Shown piece by piece: positions 27,925 through 40,662 of a stretch of DNA of 64,000 nucleotides. How positions within the stretch are numbered: position 1 is the first letter of the stretch; every line of letters starts with the position of its first letter. This stretch comes from Gymnopus androsaceus JB14 (lineage: Eukaryota; Basidiomycota; Agaricomycetes; Agaricales; Omphalotaceae): assembly GCA_009733575.1 (NCBI GenBank), contig ML769596.1:19238-83237 (forward strand). Direction: 5' to 3'. Below the pieces are notes generated by a model, which saw nothing but the letters and a program-made list of their open reading frames with translations, did no database searches and was not told the origin of the DNA. A program made the position numbers and the translations under genes.

Positions 27925-30900
27925 CCGAAGTACATGTTCGTGTGTCTGAAAATCTTTGCCGCAAGGGCAGTCAATGTTCTTCAAGGGGACAAATTTTGAA
28001 TAGTAATCACCTAGATATGCATGTCCTGTTCTGCACTGCATTAGTCGTCCAAAGACTTCGTGTTTGGTTTCTTTAAGGCATTTTGTGGGCTTCAGAGAGG
28101 GAGGGATTTGGTTAGCAATAGCAAAACGTCCAAAGACAAACCAATTCGCCCATTGTTTTTGCCATTCCATCTCTGCCTGTTTCTTGTTCATCCGAATTGC
28201 ATTAGATCGGGATTGGTTCCAGGCCGCTTCACTTTCTAGCTCCGTTCCAGCTTTTGCAAGTTCATCAGCCTGCTCATTCCCTTCAATGCCAATGTGACTT
28301 GGGCTCCAAGCAATCTCTACTGTATGGGATGGATCAGCATCTAGAAATTTGATAATTTTGCGATAGAAATTAGAGCAGTAAAACTGTCCGGATTTGGGTG
28401 ATGTGTCAAATACAGATTCTACGCTTGACAAGCTATCAGAGAAAAATTGCCAGTGAGTAATATTCAGCTTTTGTTCAGAAAAGCTTGAAGCAAGTCCTGC
28501 TGCATAGCTCAGTCCTACAATCTCGCCATCATATGCTTCAGCACGGAAGCCTAGGCCTATACTCCGGCTGAAGACTTTGTTATTTTTATGGTATCCCACC
28601 AATCCTGCACCAGCTCTTCTGATACGGTGGATTGGTTTGAGTGACCTGTCGGTATATATACAAAGGTTGGAGGAAGAATTCAGAAGGTTACTTAGCTTGT
28701 TATTGTGCTCTGCCACAAGTTTTTTCAAGCGTGTCTTCTTGTCCTTGTCCTTGTCCTTGGGTGGTGGCGGTATTATCTGGAGGCGGTTTCCAAAGTCTGC
28801 CTGGACCCGGCGCCATGGAGGTGTTGAGAAAGGAAATATGCACTCGTCAGAGGAACTGGTGTGTTCGGGCAATAATTTGTAACTGCAGTGAGCCGTTTTG
28901 TGTCCTTCACTCCCTTTCGTTCTTTCCAATAGTGAATAGGTGGAGGGTGTGTTGGAGGTTTACCTGCTCTCCAGGAGTCATCAAGTCGTTGTATGATAGG
29001 GTTGGATGTACTTAGCTTGTTAAATCTTAATGCACAGCTGTGGTTAAGTCTATCAAGTTCAATCCGAATTGGCGGGATTGATGCCTTGATTTCCAAAGCT
29101 GCAACTGGCATAGTGCGGAAGACTGCGCAAATGAGGTGAAGACCTCGGCACTGAATTTTCTCCAGTAAAGCTTCATGGCATTTCTTACCGGTCCACCAAA
29201 CTGGGCTTACGTAAGTCATGACAGGGACAACACAGGCATTATACATCAACCACATGTGATATGGGGAGAGACCTTTTACTGTGTTTGCCAGCATAACCAG
29301 AGAGCCAACAGCTTTTCCGGCGCTTCCTGCTAATGCCTTGACGTGATGATTGAATGAAAGTTTTTCGGTCAAGTAACACCAAGCCACTTGACAGTAGCTT
29401 GAGGGGTGCACAACTCTGGTAACACTGTCATCATCATGAAATGTCATTGAAGGGTGAGATGTTGTTGTCGGATTTTCGGCAGTGTATAATGCATAAGTTC
29501 TTGCTTGTTCGAAGTCAAAAGCAAGTCCAACATGTTTGCCCCATGGGACAATCACATTGCACCAGATAGAGTGGAGGATTTGCGTATTGATAAGGAGTGA
29601 TCGGCGAACAGATATAAAGTTTCCCATCATCCACATACATGAAGAGGTTTGCTGATGTAGTTCTGTTGTTTGGGTCAAAGCCCAGGTAGGTGGTGGACGG
29701 AGCTCTTGGACTTTGCATTCCAAAAGCTCTAGTAATTCCGCTGCATAGAAAGCAGAAAGGATCAGTGAGAGTGACCTGAGGGTGAACCCTGAGGGGTCCC
29801 GTTCTCCACATCCTTGAGATCTGAAATGATTCCATCAATGCAGACTGCAGCTTTTCAGTCAGATAGGAAACTCTTGGCAAACTTAACTATTTGAAGAGGT
29901 ATCCCTTTACGTTGGAGTTCTGATATTAGTTGATCATGATTTACGAAGTCAAAAAAACCTTCGATATCAAAGCTCAGGGCTGAGGCTACAAGGCCATGGT
30001 TCCAGCCTGCTTGAATGTCATTCACAAGTGAGAGGAGTGCATCAGTAGTAGAGTATCCTGCTCAGCCTCCAAACTGTTGGCATGGAACAAGATTACGTTC
30101 CACTGCCAAATGTTGTAGGCGGCGGGCAACTATCTTTTCCAGAGGTTTCCCAAGGCATTCCAGTAAAGTTATGAGATGGTAAGCTCGAGGTTTTGAGTAG
30201 TTTGGTTTCCGAGGTTTCCAAAGAGCTACAGCAATTGCTTTACGCCAGGCACATGGGTGATATCCAGCATGTAAACATTGGCAGTAGAGAGCAACTAGGA
30301 TTTTGCATTGGGCCTGGAGTGCCACTTGACTTGCCTATAAGACTGTTGAGAGAAACCAGGGGCTGATGTATTGCTTGTATTGGAGATTGCTTCAGTTACC
30401 TTAATGTCTGTTACATCCTGAAAGGGGAGATCATTGGGTAGAGTATCTGTAAGGTTAACTGGGTACTCATCTGGCAGGGTAGGAGGGGGCTGGTACAACT
30501 CCTTTCTTAATGCCTCGCACTTTTTGGCATGAGTCATAGCTGGTGCACGTCCCTCTTGCTCTATTGCAGGCATTGGGTAGTTTCAACCTCCCTTTGACCA
30601 CTTGCAAAAGCTCCACATGTCCTCCAGATGAGTTTCCTCTACCGTCTCTACTGCCCAGTTACCTTTCTTGAACTTAATTAATTGACGGAAATGGTTTTCT
30701 TCATGTTTTGTATTTTTGTGGAGTGTGTCATCTCCAAATCCATCATGGAGGTGCCTGTGTTGTTCATTGCGTGCTGCTAGTTGTACCTGGTTTAGTGCCT
30801 GAGTGCATGAGTTATCCTACCAAGGTTTGGCATGAGGGCTTGGCTTCTGGACTGGTGCTACTTTAGCAGTTGCAGCTTGCATAGTGTCACTAAAAGCATT

Positions 30901-31983
30901 TGCTGCAGCATCTAAATCATCATTAGTCATTGCGGGACCAATGTGGAGGAGAGGTTGAAGCATATCCATTTGCTTCTCAATCTCCTCATTGAACTTATCC
31001 TTCCAGTCTTTGGGTAGGACATCTTTCATATTGTATTTCATGCCCAGTGGGTTATTGATTTCTTCTAGACCAGAGTCTAGTTTCCATCTAATGTCCACGT
31101 GGTTGGAACCAACAGAAAGGTTGGGGTTGATTGCCCATTCACAGGTGGTGTCATTCCACGTAGCATGCACATTGCTCCATGTCAAGTCAATCACTGAAGG
31201 GTGTTTCTCTATGGCATGAGGGAAGTGAGTGGGTGTACCTTTCTTATTGAGAAGGAGGAAGTTATGCTCATCTAGCCATGCTACAATCTCCTCTGTAATG
31301 GCTGAGGTCCTTAGAGCCCCTTGCAACCATCGTATATGGTGAATATTGGCATCTCCAGTGATTACCACAGCTTGGTCAAGAGGTAAAGGAAGAGAGCGTA
31401 AGCGCCAGAGAATTTGCTGGCAACCCAATGAGGGGTTGTTATAAATATGCACATATGTTGTTGTACACCCATCTTGTGGGGTAGCATCTAGCACCATTAT
31501 ATACTGTTTGCATACAATGTCAGTCTGAAGAGTGACCTCAGCATGTATCCTGTTCTTAATGTATGCTTAGACCCAAGGGTGGACTGAATCCGGGGTAGAG
31601 GGTATAGGTGAGATTGGTGTCCATGCAGAGGCTTGGTTCACTGTGCCCAGAATAGTATGCTCCCCATCCATACCAATGAGTGACCAGTTTGGTTCTTGAA
31701 TAAAAATAAGTTCAAAATCGTTAATGTGAGTGTTGAGTAGTGATACAATTGGTGCCTTCTTCTTGTTCACATTAAGTTGTGCAAAACAAAGGTGGGTGTG
31801 ATAGGTTGACTCAGTCATGGGGACTGCTCATAAGATCATTGTCATTCTCAGTGCTGTAGATGGAACCTGAGGCTTCAGAACCCAGAACAGCAAAGCTGTT
31901 AGTCAAGACCAATCCCAGCTGTGGGGCATCCTTGTGTTGAGCTTTGGTGGCTTTCTTCCTCTTACAAGTAGGTTGAATACTGG

Positions 31984-33821
31984 CTACCTTTCCCGTGTCT
32001 GGAGCACAATACTGTCATGCACAGACCCCATCTGGCGGGTGTGCTCTGGATCCTGCCGGTTGTCAGCTCTATGGTCAAATGGGAGGTTTCTCTCCTTGCA
32101 GTTCACACAACACAGGTTATGCGAGCAGCTGGAGATCGTTCCTTCCTTCAGTGAGTGCTCAGAGAACTCTGCATTAGCATATTGGGGATTAGCCTGACAT
32201 GCTAAGCACTGCAGTGTATGCTCAGCTTTGGTGTGCATCACCACACATTCCGCAGCATTGCTCAGCCTTGCAATGCTCACCAGCATGGTCAAAACGTTTG
32301 CATTTCTGGTACTGTGGTTTAGCAGGTGTTCAATCCTGATACTGGCGTACTTGGCAGGCCTTCCCAAACAGATTGAGACAGCATTCTGTAAGGATTTTGT
32401 CAGCAATATCTTTGTTGAAAATTGCAAATGTAATCAAAGACTCAGCCTTGGCAGCCAAATCTGATGGTGGAATGAGGAACCGAGGAGCTGCTGCAAAGGT
32501 AATATCAGTCAGTGAAGGGTTATATAGCATGAGTTCAGCTTGGAGCTCATCAGAATTAAATGGTTTAGTCCCTAGATCCATTTGCAAACCTCCATTTGGC
32601 TCCAGTCGGGATGCCGTCAACAATGAGTTTATTCCATTTCTCATCAAGGGTGGTTTTCTGCGGGGTAATATTTTTCAGCATATAGTAGTGGTGAAGATCA
32701 GAGAAATATAGCTCAAGGGTCTTTGCAGACTGCCTTGAATGACAATGAGCACCAGGTTACCATGGGCATTCCACTTTGCTGTGGCAATGAGGGTCTTTTG
32801 AACTTCTGTATCTGAGCAAAGCTTGATCCAGGTGTTAGTCTCTTTGACAATTGAGTATGGGTCTGCATGTTCATGTTCTTTCACTGTCTCACCAAAGTGC
32901 ACCACAAATCTAGAAGGGCGGTCATGTTTGTGTTTTGAAAGTGGTTTGGCAGGTTGTTTTGATACTGTGGGTTTGGGGTTTTTTAGTCTGTCAGTAGCAG
33001 CATTTGTTGGAGCGATGTTAGCTTGAGTCGCATAAGTATTTGCTGCCCAGTTCGGGGTAGGAGCACTTGTAGCTGTTCCAATGTGGAAATGTTGTTTGAT
33101 CCAGGCCAACCAAGTATTGACAGCCTTATGATCTTCAATCATGGACTCATGAATAGATGTAAGTCTGTTTAGGATAGGGTTTTCCTCCTTTAGAGGCTCC
33201 TTGTCCATTCATTGATCATATCTTCTATTTGGGTTCCAGCTTCCCTCAGCAAATGAGTCAGTGTTGTCCCAGAGCCTCCAAGAATCTCCACAAGGTTTGG
33301 TGGCAGTTGGTCATTATCTCTAGCCATCACCCATTCAGCTACAAGGGTAGAATCAACAACGCAATGGAGTCAGCTGCAGGCATAGAAGTCGGTGTATGGA
33401 ATGCATCAAAAGGGTCGGTATCTATTAATTCAGGTTCGGGTTGGGCAGGATTGTTGTTTGCAGACAGTGAGCGGTTGCGCATGCAAGTGCGTGTAGTGCT
33501 TTCACGAGGGTATGGTGTGTATGAATTTATGTGCAATGCAGTCTGTCCAGTGGCTCGGCGTCTGCTGCGCGGAGAGTCTGGGCAGGAGGAAATTATGCCA
33601 CATGGGAGAACGCGAGTGGCTTTTGGTGTGGTTTGATCCAGACTTGGGTCTGGCTCAGTTGGGCGCACTGAGGCGCCTTTTTCTTCACCCATTCTAGAGG
33701 AAGGATATGTGTAATTGCGTACTACTCGAGTATGTATCCTAAAATCAACAATTTCCGAGGTTTTTGAGCCGTGGGAAGTATTGAGAAGATGGGAATAATA
33801 GATCAAAGTTCGGCAACACAA
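31984..33821 (-). pseudogene. LINE ORF1 (gag-like), frameshifted
   Basis: An N-terminal segment (about 33690-33345) starts MGEEKGASVRPTEPDPSLDQ. A middle segment (33208-32675) contains HDRPSRFVVHFGETVKEHEH, an RRM-like region in LINE gag proteins by family knowledge. A further segment (32647-32330) follows, then Cys/His stretches such as CKRFDHAGEHC and CLACQANPQYANAEFSEH with a later CVNCKERNLPFDH (32290-32080), consistent with CCHC knuckles and a C-terminal Cys/His cluster. Reading frames change at about 33345, 33208, 32680, 32330 and 32235. It would bind the element RNA if intact. Confidence 0.6.
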
Positions 33822-35202
33822 CAGACAGGCAATTCAAGATGTTGACGCATTTTAGGTGTGTCCGAGTTACTCGTTTTTGTTTGGACCTTTCGTTTGACAA
33901 TGAACATGTGTAAATGTTAGGATGGACTTGTTCAGTTGGATGTTGTCAACGTCATTTTGGTGATGTTCCCGACTGGATTTCCGGCAAGCGTGTAACTGGA
34001 GGCTCGAACTTTGCCTGCCACCACCACCGCCAAATGAGTGAAAACTGGGTGGTATTTATCACAGCAAAGGGAATCTCTCAGTCCAAGGTGCTTCTTCATT
34101 CTCTTACTACGTATTCCAGACCGAAGCTGACACTGAGCATCTGTTAACAAAAGACGAGTGCCCAAAGGATTATTGTGACATGTGCAACTATACAGCTGTG
34201 AAGTTTGAACTAACTTGGTATTTTTCCGAGTTTATCATCTTGCCCTTCTATTCAACTTCTATTTCACAGCCTGTTCACAACCACAACCCTAACTGGAGAC
34301 CAACAACAACATCACTAGATAGAGGACTTGAGATAACGGTCTATTGCTTTATAATAATAACTTGAAGTACTATAGTTTGAATAAATTATAATTACACCTG
34401 TATATTGGCATATGACTTGAAGGTTGTAAGACAGATCATGCCGAAATATTGTACTTGATGCTTGACATCAGCTTGGAGGAGCGCTTGAGGAGTGCTTTTG
34501 GCCTGAGAGTTCTTGAGCTTGAGCGCCCGATTGCACTTGGCCAAGATGACCCTGGGAAAGCGCCTCCCAAGCCTCAACTAATTCGCTGTTTTACTGATGC
34601 ATACTTATGTAAAACCTAAAAAAAACTCACATACTTTATTATTCAACAGTCTTTTCATGGCTCAGTTGCCACATTTACACTACTTAAATCTTATTGTTTC
34701 ATGAAACTCATCTATTTTTCCAACTTATTTTGCTTACATTTATTATTTGAGACTGATTTTTTGCTTAATGGTCTTAACTTACGACTTAGACCTTGCCTAA
34801 GTCAATTCGACTCAATTTCAAGTATAACAAATTTATGTATTCAACTGTTATCTCTTGATGTAAGAGAATTGACCCCATCAACCAAGTTTTGATTGTACAC
34901 AGTTCACAGGTGCCCATGCAGATCAGTGCTTATTTGCACGCTTGATTTTTGTAATATATGCAGATAAATTCAACTAATTAGCTTGGAAGTATTTTTTCTA
35001 GATGAGCCTGAGCTTGCTGGGGCTTCCTGGGGCTTCCTCAGGTAACCCATGTAGCCGTAGCCTACTCACTATGTACCAAAGTGACCGGACATTCTGTATT
35101 TTGAGTGTGGGAACAGGATTTCTGAAATTTTAATGGTCATTTTTAGATTCTACACATAAAAAGATACATGCTTCAGCTGAGAGCTGTACTACTGCCAAAT
35201 TG

Positions 35203-35238
<36 letters not shown>

Positions 35239-35640
35239 AGAAGTTTTTATCAAGTCCTAAGATAATACTTCAATGCCACAAAAGGGCCAGGGTTAATAGT
35301 GGCTGTGGTTGAGGAGACACTGCATGTCCGGTTACTTTTGTACATAGCAAGTAGGTGACTTGTCACTTAGGCCACCCAGGTCACCCAGGATGCCCAGGTT
35401 ACTATAATATCACCTTAGGATGCATTCAGGCTGTACTCAGGCTGCAATCAGGCTTCCTTAGATGTACTAGTATTAGGGCACATTCCTGGGTAGCTTAGGT
35501 CACCTAGATTGCCCAGGTTGCCCAGGCCATTTTAGACTAGCCTATAAGGTCATCCCAGGCACAGAACAATTTTGCTGATGTGGAGGCATTCACAAGATAA
35601 ATTTCAACTTGTCAGACCCATCATATATTGTATATTTAAT
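33822..35640. other. Non-coding repeat-rich stretch
   Basis: No gene is supported. The stretch holds a 90-bp segment (33812-33905) resembling 42060-42150, a 135-bp segment (34018-34154) resembling 40663-40797, inverted arms at 35069-35092 and 35324-35347 around a 35-nt A-run (35203-35237), and a cluster of CCCAGG motifs at 35370-35560. Confidence 0.5.
35069..35347. repeat. Inverted repeat around a long poly-A run
   Basis: 24-nt arms at 35069-35092 and 35324-35347 are inverted repeats with two mismatches (CTATGTACCAAAGTGACCGG on the left). Weaker inverted similarity continues outward for roughly 20 bases on each side. The spacer contains 35 consecutive A residues (35203-35237). It looks like the hairpin core of a non-autonomous repeat; true termini were not found. 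Confidence 0.6.
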
Positions 35641-35646
35641 TCTACA

Positions 35647-38600
35647 TCAAAGTCCATGTTGTACCCAATAACCAACCCAGAGTTCAGCTTCTTGATGGCC
35701 AATGGGATTTAGTTCCTGCATCCGCCTACTCATGCGCAGGATGTTTGTTGTTTTGAGGACAGTTCCTCCAAGAGCCTCCGAGTCTTCAGCAGTGGTTTCA
35801 TCACTAGCCTTCGACATAGCACGCACAAATTCCATGATTTTAGCAGCAGGCTATTAAATAAGTTTCAGAGGAATTGAGTAAAACATTCTGTTACAATCTC
35901 AAAAACTTACAATTTCGTTCGCAATCCTTTCCGGATCCAGTGATAGAGAGGTAGCGGTAGCTTCTAGAGCCTGGGCCCACTTCTGGAATGGAACCATGGG
36001 TAACGCATCTGCGGAAAGATGCTTGGCTGAGATCAAAGACTCCCGTATTGCACCCATGACACTTGTCCAAGACACTGGCCGAGGATGTACAAGGTTGATG
36101 GTTAAAGGAGGTTCCGAGTCCTCGTTAAAAAATCCAACATCGAGAATAGCTTCGGCGAGCGCATCGACGGGAGCCCATGAGACAATCTCCAAGGCACTGT
36201 TAGCCTAATATTCTTTTTCAGTTGTATACACTCACTCCATTTGCATCCGGAAGCATGCCCAAAGTTAGCGAGGACTTGATGATCATCGGGAGCCAGTCAC
36301 TCATAGCCCAAGCAGGGTTTAAACGTCCACCCGTGATTTGGCCGATTCGGAACGACGATGAATTCAAGCCGCTCTTTGCCAAGATCTGTGCGTATAGTAA
36401 AATGAGTTATGATCAAGATGATGATGCGAAAGAACACAAACTCTTTCCGAGATATACTTGCTTTCCCCATAACCACTGCCGATTGCGTACTGGGGGTCTG
36501 ATACAACTTCCTCAGGATAGGGCCCCAAGGATTTTGAATTCCACGATTGTGCAGATCCAATAGACGAGGTGAACAGGAAACGTAGCGATGAAGCATAACG
36601 AGATGAACGAGCCAGATCAATAAGATTTCGAGTTCCATGAACATGGGGTTCGAAAGACGACAAAGAAAGGTTGAAATCAAGTCTCCATGCATTATGGATA
36701 ATGAGGGTCAAGCTATCCTGAAGCTGTATCATTAAAGGTTATTAAAAGATCTAAACTGTAGAAAAAAGGGATTATACTCGATTGTATACATCATCCGTTA
36801 AGCCTAAGTGTGACTCCCAACTATCGCCTTCGAGAAGTACGAGTTTATCGGAAGAAAGGAGGTCAACATCGAGCTCCTTGTCTTTGAACCGCTCCTGGTG
36901 CCGCTGCAGTATAGATATTTTAGAGTATCGATTCAAAGTATACACGAGGGCAACGGATTCGGTCGAAAGAAGAAGGGCAAGTATCTGCGCGCCAAGATTA
37001 CCAGTTGATCCAGTGAGTAGCGCAACCGTTTTAGTCGCATGAGCAGCAGCAGCAGTGTCAACTTTGGAAGTAATCGGAATTTCCAGTCCTGAAGAATACG
37101 AGGAGATCATATGCTCTATTGCTGCTTCGTGGCTGCTACCAAGCACGTTTTGATGATTTGGGTTTTGAATGAACTCGACAATGAGCTCGGAGAGCCTTTC
37201 GATCGTAGGGTAGTTATATACAGTGTTCTGCGAGATGAGCCGTGAAGCAGCTCGCAGAGAAGAGTTACCGGAACGTCGCAGTGCGCTCATTATACGCAAT
37301 CGGAGGATGGTTGCACACAAGCTGGGAAGAGCTTTAGCGTTGTACGATAATGCTCATCGTAGCGCACCTATCAAATCCATGTTCGAAAATATCATCCGAT
37401 AAATCCACAGAGTTGTAACATAGATCCTTCACCTCTGCCGTGAGCCACTGCTGCACTGACGACAGATCCCAAGTCGATGGATTGGATGAGGCATTGATAT
37501 TTGAATCGACTGCTTCATATCTAATTGAAATGTCAGAATCCCACCGGCTTTATTATCAAGGGACATACATCTGATTGATTTCCTTCTCGTATTCCTTGTA
37601 TGCCATTTTCCGCATGACTGCGCCTTTTGGAGTCCGTGGAAGGGGTTTCGTGGACGAGGCAATGAGAATCATCTCCTTGTAGATTCTGCTGAATGCAGGA
37701 ACTAGTCTATTAGCTTCTTCGATTATGGGCCTATTATATATCAGAAGACGAGCGGAAGACAGGAGAAACTAATTGATCTGCATACCAAAGTTTGTTACGG
37801 AAATCGGACACTTGAGCTTGGTCATTCATGCCGACCTCATTCCCAGACGATGGCTCAAGTAATACTCCAGGTTGATCCCTTTGACGTCCAAACATGACGA
37901 CAGCCGTAATTCTGTGAAACAGAGAAACTCATGATATCCAGTCCGAGATGTATCTAAGTATGATATACTTACAAGGGACTCTTATTAACACATTCTTCAA
38001 AAGGTTGTGGAACAGTCTTTTCACCCGATGAATGAATTATGACATCGTCCATACGTCCAATACTGAGGACATGAGATCAACTATGACCCAAGATAGAATG
38101 GCTAGACTTACGGAAACCATAAGCCCGGTTTAGTAGGATGTGGTTTAAATAGGTCTGCCGTCGCAAACCCAGACACATCTGGAAGGTTTTCCACAGCCAC
38201 ACGATATGAGTCTGTATTCTACATACATATAAATATGTGTCAAAGAACAATCAAAGAAGTAAAATTTATTATGCAGCACGCAAGTATTTACTCACCAAGC
38301 ATTGAAGCTCAAATGTATCATTTCCTTGAGGATTCCACCGAACGTGCGGACTATCCGGCGGAAATCTATGCCACGCCCAATCCTCAGGACTATTTTCCAG
38401 GTTCGATGGTGAAGGGCTGTTAAATTCAGTACCGCCATATCCCATTCTAAGGGTGACGGAATTTGCAACGAGGAAATCGCCTATCGCAGGGGCCAGAGGT
38501 CCGCCACCTGCAACCTACAAAAGGATTAGTTATGAATTGGGTGTGATATACAGACAACTTGCACTCACGACCCACGCAAGTGATCGCAGAAGATCTACAC

Positions 38601-39643
38601 TCGAAGGAGACTGAGCCCAGATCTGTAGCATCGCGGGTACAGTAAAACAAGCATCGCTTCGTGTCCTTCGAAGATGCTCCATGATATTATCGGGGGTCGC
38701 TTGAACTGGTAGCATCTGTGGTTTGTTAACCACTGGAGGGTAGGTGGCGATTGAGTTTCCGGCATATAGTGGAAGTATCATCTGAAGGAAGAACCCCATG
38801 ACATGAAAAAAAGGAAGCGACATAGTTCCAATGCGGTAGTCACCAAATTGGCTAGTGAGTTCTATATATTACGCGGACACGAAGTTAGAAAAGGCAATAG
38901 TAGCGCTAGCTTTGAAGCCTCCTTACCGCCGCGCAACCATGTTTTGATATAGAAATAATTAAACGGTACGGGTTTGGGCAATCCAGTGCTTCCAGACGAG
39001 TGCAAAATTGCAGCAATGTCCCCCGGAGCAGGATATGATGAAGCCAAGGGATACGCCTCGAATGGATCCTTTTCTGTCTCGGTTCCAAGCTTTGGAAATA
39101 GTTCATTCAGCCCCGGAATCTCCTCCAAGGTAAGATCATAGTTGGGTTCGCCAGGAGTCTGAAACGCCAATTCTGACTTTATATTCTGAAATAGCTCTTG
39201 CAAAGTGGATTGTGTACCAAGAATACGATGGGTTCCGGTCTTTTTCAGCAGATTGATCACAGCTGCGGGCGTGTTACGGGGAGAAATTGGGAAAGGCTGT
39301 ATAGCGGCCGCGTTAAATCAGCACGGTCGTAGAAGCAGAAGACTCGACTTACGATTAGCCCAGCCTCCATCAGTCCCGCTGTGACTGAAGTATAGACAAT
39401 GGTGTCTACTAGCGCTATGACACCCACTACCTCGCGATCTGGGCCAGAACGACACGGGCGGACGAGATGAGCTGCACGATGGCAGGCGCGAATGAACTCG
39501 AGGTATTTGATTTCTGTGAGATCGTCTTTTCCGTTTTCTGAGTAAACATAAACAAGTTCGCTTGGATTATGTTCATAATGGAACCGAAGGACCTGAGGGA
39601 TGGTAGTAGCATACGCATCTACAGACGGTTTTAAAACGGTCAT
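35647..39643 (-). CDS. NRPS-like adenylate-forming reductase (A-T-R)
   Basis: The ATG at 39643 opens a multi-exon gene. The adenylation domain (39643-37430) contains ILHSSGSTGLPKPVPFN (A3, near 38990), FFHVMGFF, MGYGGTE (A5, near 38445) and the closing PRTPKGAVMRKMAYKEYE (near 37600). The thiolation domain follows with EHGFDSLCATILRLRI (near 37385-37300), its serine codon formed across an intron. The reductase domain (37060-35650) has the NADPH motif LTGSTGNLGAQILALLL (near 37010) and YGESKYISER (YxxxK, near 36465), and ends GYWVQHGL at 35647. About nine short GT-AG introns separate otherwise open exons, so the gene looks functional. Such enzymes activate a carboxylic acid, load it on phosphopantetheine and release it as an aldehyde or alcohol. 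The substrate is unknown; aminoadipate reductase is less likely because no extended N-terminus is present. Confidence 0.8.
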
Positions 39644-39783
39644 CTTTCGTCGTAGTGGCGGAGGCGAAAAGATAGAATGACAGAATGATACTCCTAGGTA
39701 TTTATACCAAAGCTACCAATGGGACCGTGCCGGTTAACCTAACCTGGGGTCACCTTTACTTCTTCGAATTTTTTGAGAGCTGG

Positions 39784-40236
39784 TCACTTCACGGCACGAC
39801 AAACCACGATCATTCTAGATGCCGGTCGTTTCCCCAAGATAAGATATACTTTATAACGGTTTGGCTGGGCTTGGCGCACGGGTGGGTCACCTACAACCAC
39901 CAGAACCGGGTGAGTTGGCCGTGCTAAAGACCCACCATTTGATCTGGCAACAGCTTTAAGACGACAATAAAATAAACTTGTCAAACACCTACAAATTCCA
40001 ACTTGGATCAATCTACGAGCTTTGACTTGGGCTAGGCATGCTTCGATAACAGACGGTACTGTACCCGGAGGCACTGGCCCGCCTCCATTCTCTGTATCCA
40101 AGAGGAAATTGAGCTCTACATCAAACATTGTAGTCAGTTGTGTTAATATTGGTGCAAGAGGATGGCCAGTCTTACCTGCTGTAGGGTCTTTAGTAGCAGT
40201 GGTAGAATGCTCGTGTACGGTAGGCGGGAAGCCCAA
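39784..40236 (-). pseudogene. RhoGAP-domain fragment
   Basis: A short stretch reads TMFDVELNFLLDT, then GPVPPGTVPSVIEACLAQVK and ARRLIQVGICR (40130-39990). This closely resembles the start of a RhoGAP domain (VPxxIxxCxxxIExRGLxxxGIYR), which stimulates GTP hydrolysis by Rho GTPases. Only the start of the domain is present. After a GTGTTTGAC donor at about 39990 the rest is not recognisable. The upstream side is cut by the TA-flanked MITE at 40216-40463. Confidence 0.45.
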
Positions 40237-40463
40237 GCTTCATTTTTCCCCATTGTCCGTCTTTCCCGTACTCACTTCCCGCCTACCGTAATTTTCGTCA
40301 CCTACCCAACTCCTAGATTGCTGCTTGTGCCCAACTTGTTCCATGGCTAGTGCTCAGAGCCCCGAGTCGTGGCGAATACCTGTACAATCACGCCACTTTC
40401 ATCCAAGGAAGTTGGCGGGAGTGAAAAATCGAAAAATGAAGCTTGGGCTTCCCGCCTACCGTA
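40216..40463. mobile_element. TA-flanked MITE with 33-bp perfect inverted repeats
   Basis: Arms at 40216-40248 and 40431-40463 are perfect inverted repeats (start TACGGTAGGCGGGAAGCCC), ending in TA on both sides as expected for Tc1/mariner-type elements duplicating TA. A third copy of the outer 17 bases lies in the middle (40274-40290), in the orientation of the right end. No coding potential. Confidence 0.75.
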
Positions 40464-40662
40464 CTGGTGCATATGGTCCGCAGCCTAACTTGTAGGCCAC
40501 TATAATCCAGGGTGAGAGGGCGGAGAGGCGGAGAACTAAAAACTGCGCTCTACGCGTGAGGCCTTGAGAGTTTGGAGTTAAGCGTCTAATCGACGTCGAC
40601 GCACGAGCGCCTATCTTATCTTCCGATAAGACTAATGAATCTCCTGATTCACCTCGAACCGC

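Larger units (their letters stand above)
26018..31818 (-). pseudogene. LINE ORF2: endonuclease, RT, RNase H, interrupted
   Basis: The ATG at 31818 opens the endonuclease (HLCFAQLNVNKKKAPIVSLL; FELIFIQEPNW; VVITGDANIHHIRW near 31370). An in-frame stop lies at about 31567 (after PWV). The RT follows: KAIAVALWKPRKPNYSKPRA (30200-30260), SFDIEGFFDFVNHDQL near 29960 and the catalytic YVDD at 29626-29637, in shifting frames. RNase H (28700-28240) shows IYTDRS, GEIVGL, FFSDSLSS and SPSHIGIEGNEQADELAKAG. The cysteine tail (CPCGKDFQTHEHVLR / ACPQYEHHQHILREV) is cut by the solo LTR at 27445-27924, and the final DDIDNIRNTQIEEVG part by the one at 26125-27238. Splicing out each LTR plus one target copy restores the frame exactly. 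Confidence 0.75.
26018..33821 (-). mobile_element. Tad1-like LINE retrotransposon with RNase H
   Basis: Minus-strand order: ORF1 (33821-31990), then ORF2 with apurinic-type endonuclease, reverse transcriptase, RNase H and a cysteine/histidine tail ending at a stop at 26018. This is the order in Tad1/I-clade non-LTR elements of Agaricomycetes. Frameshifts and stops in ORF1, the endonuclease and the RT make it non-autonomous now. Two solo LTRs are inserted in the end of ORF2 (26125-27238 and 27445-27924). Confidence 0.8.
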
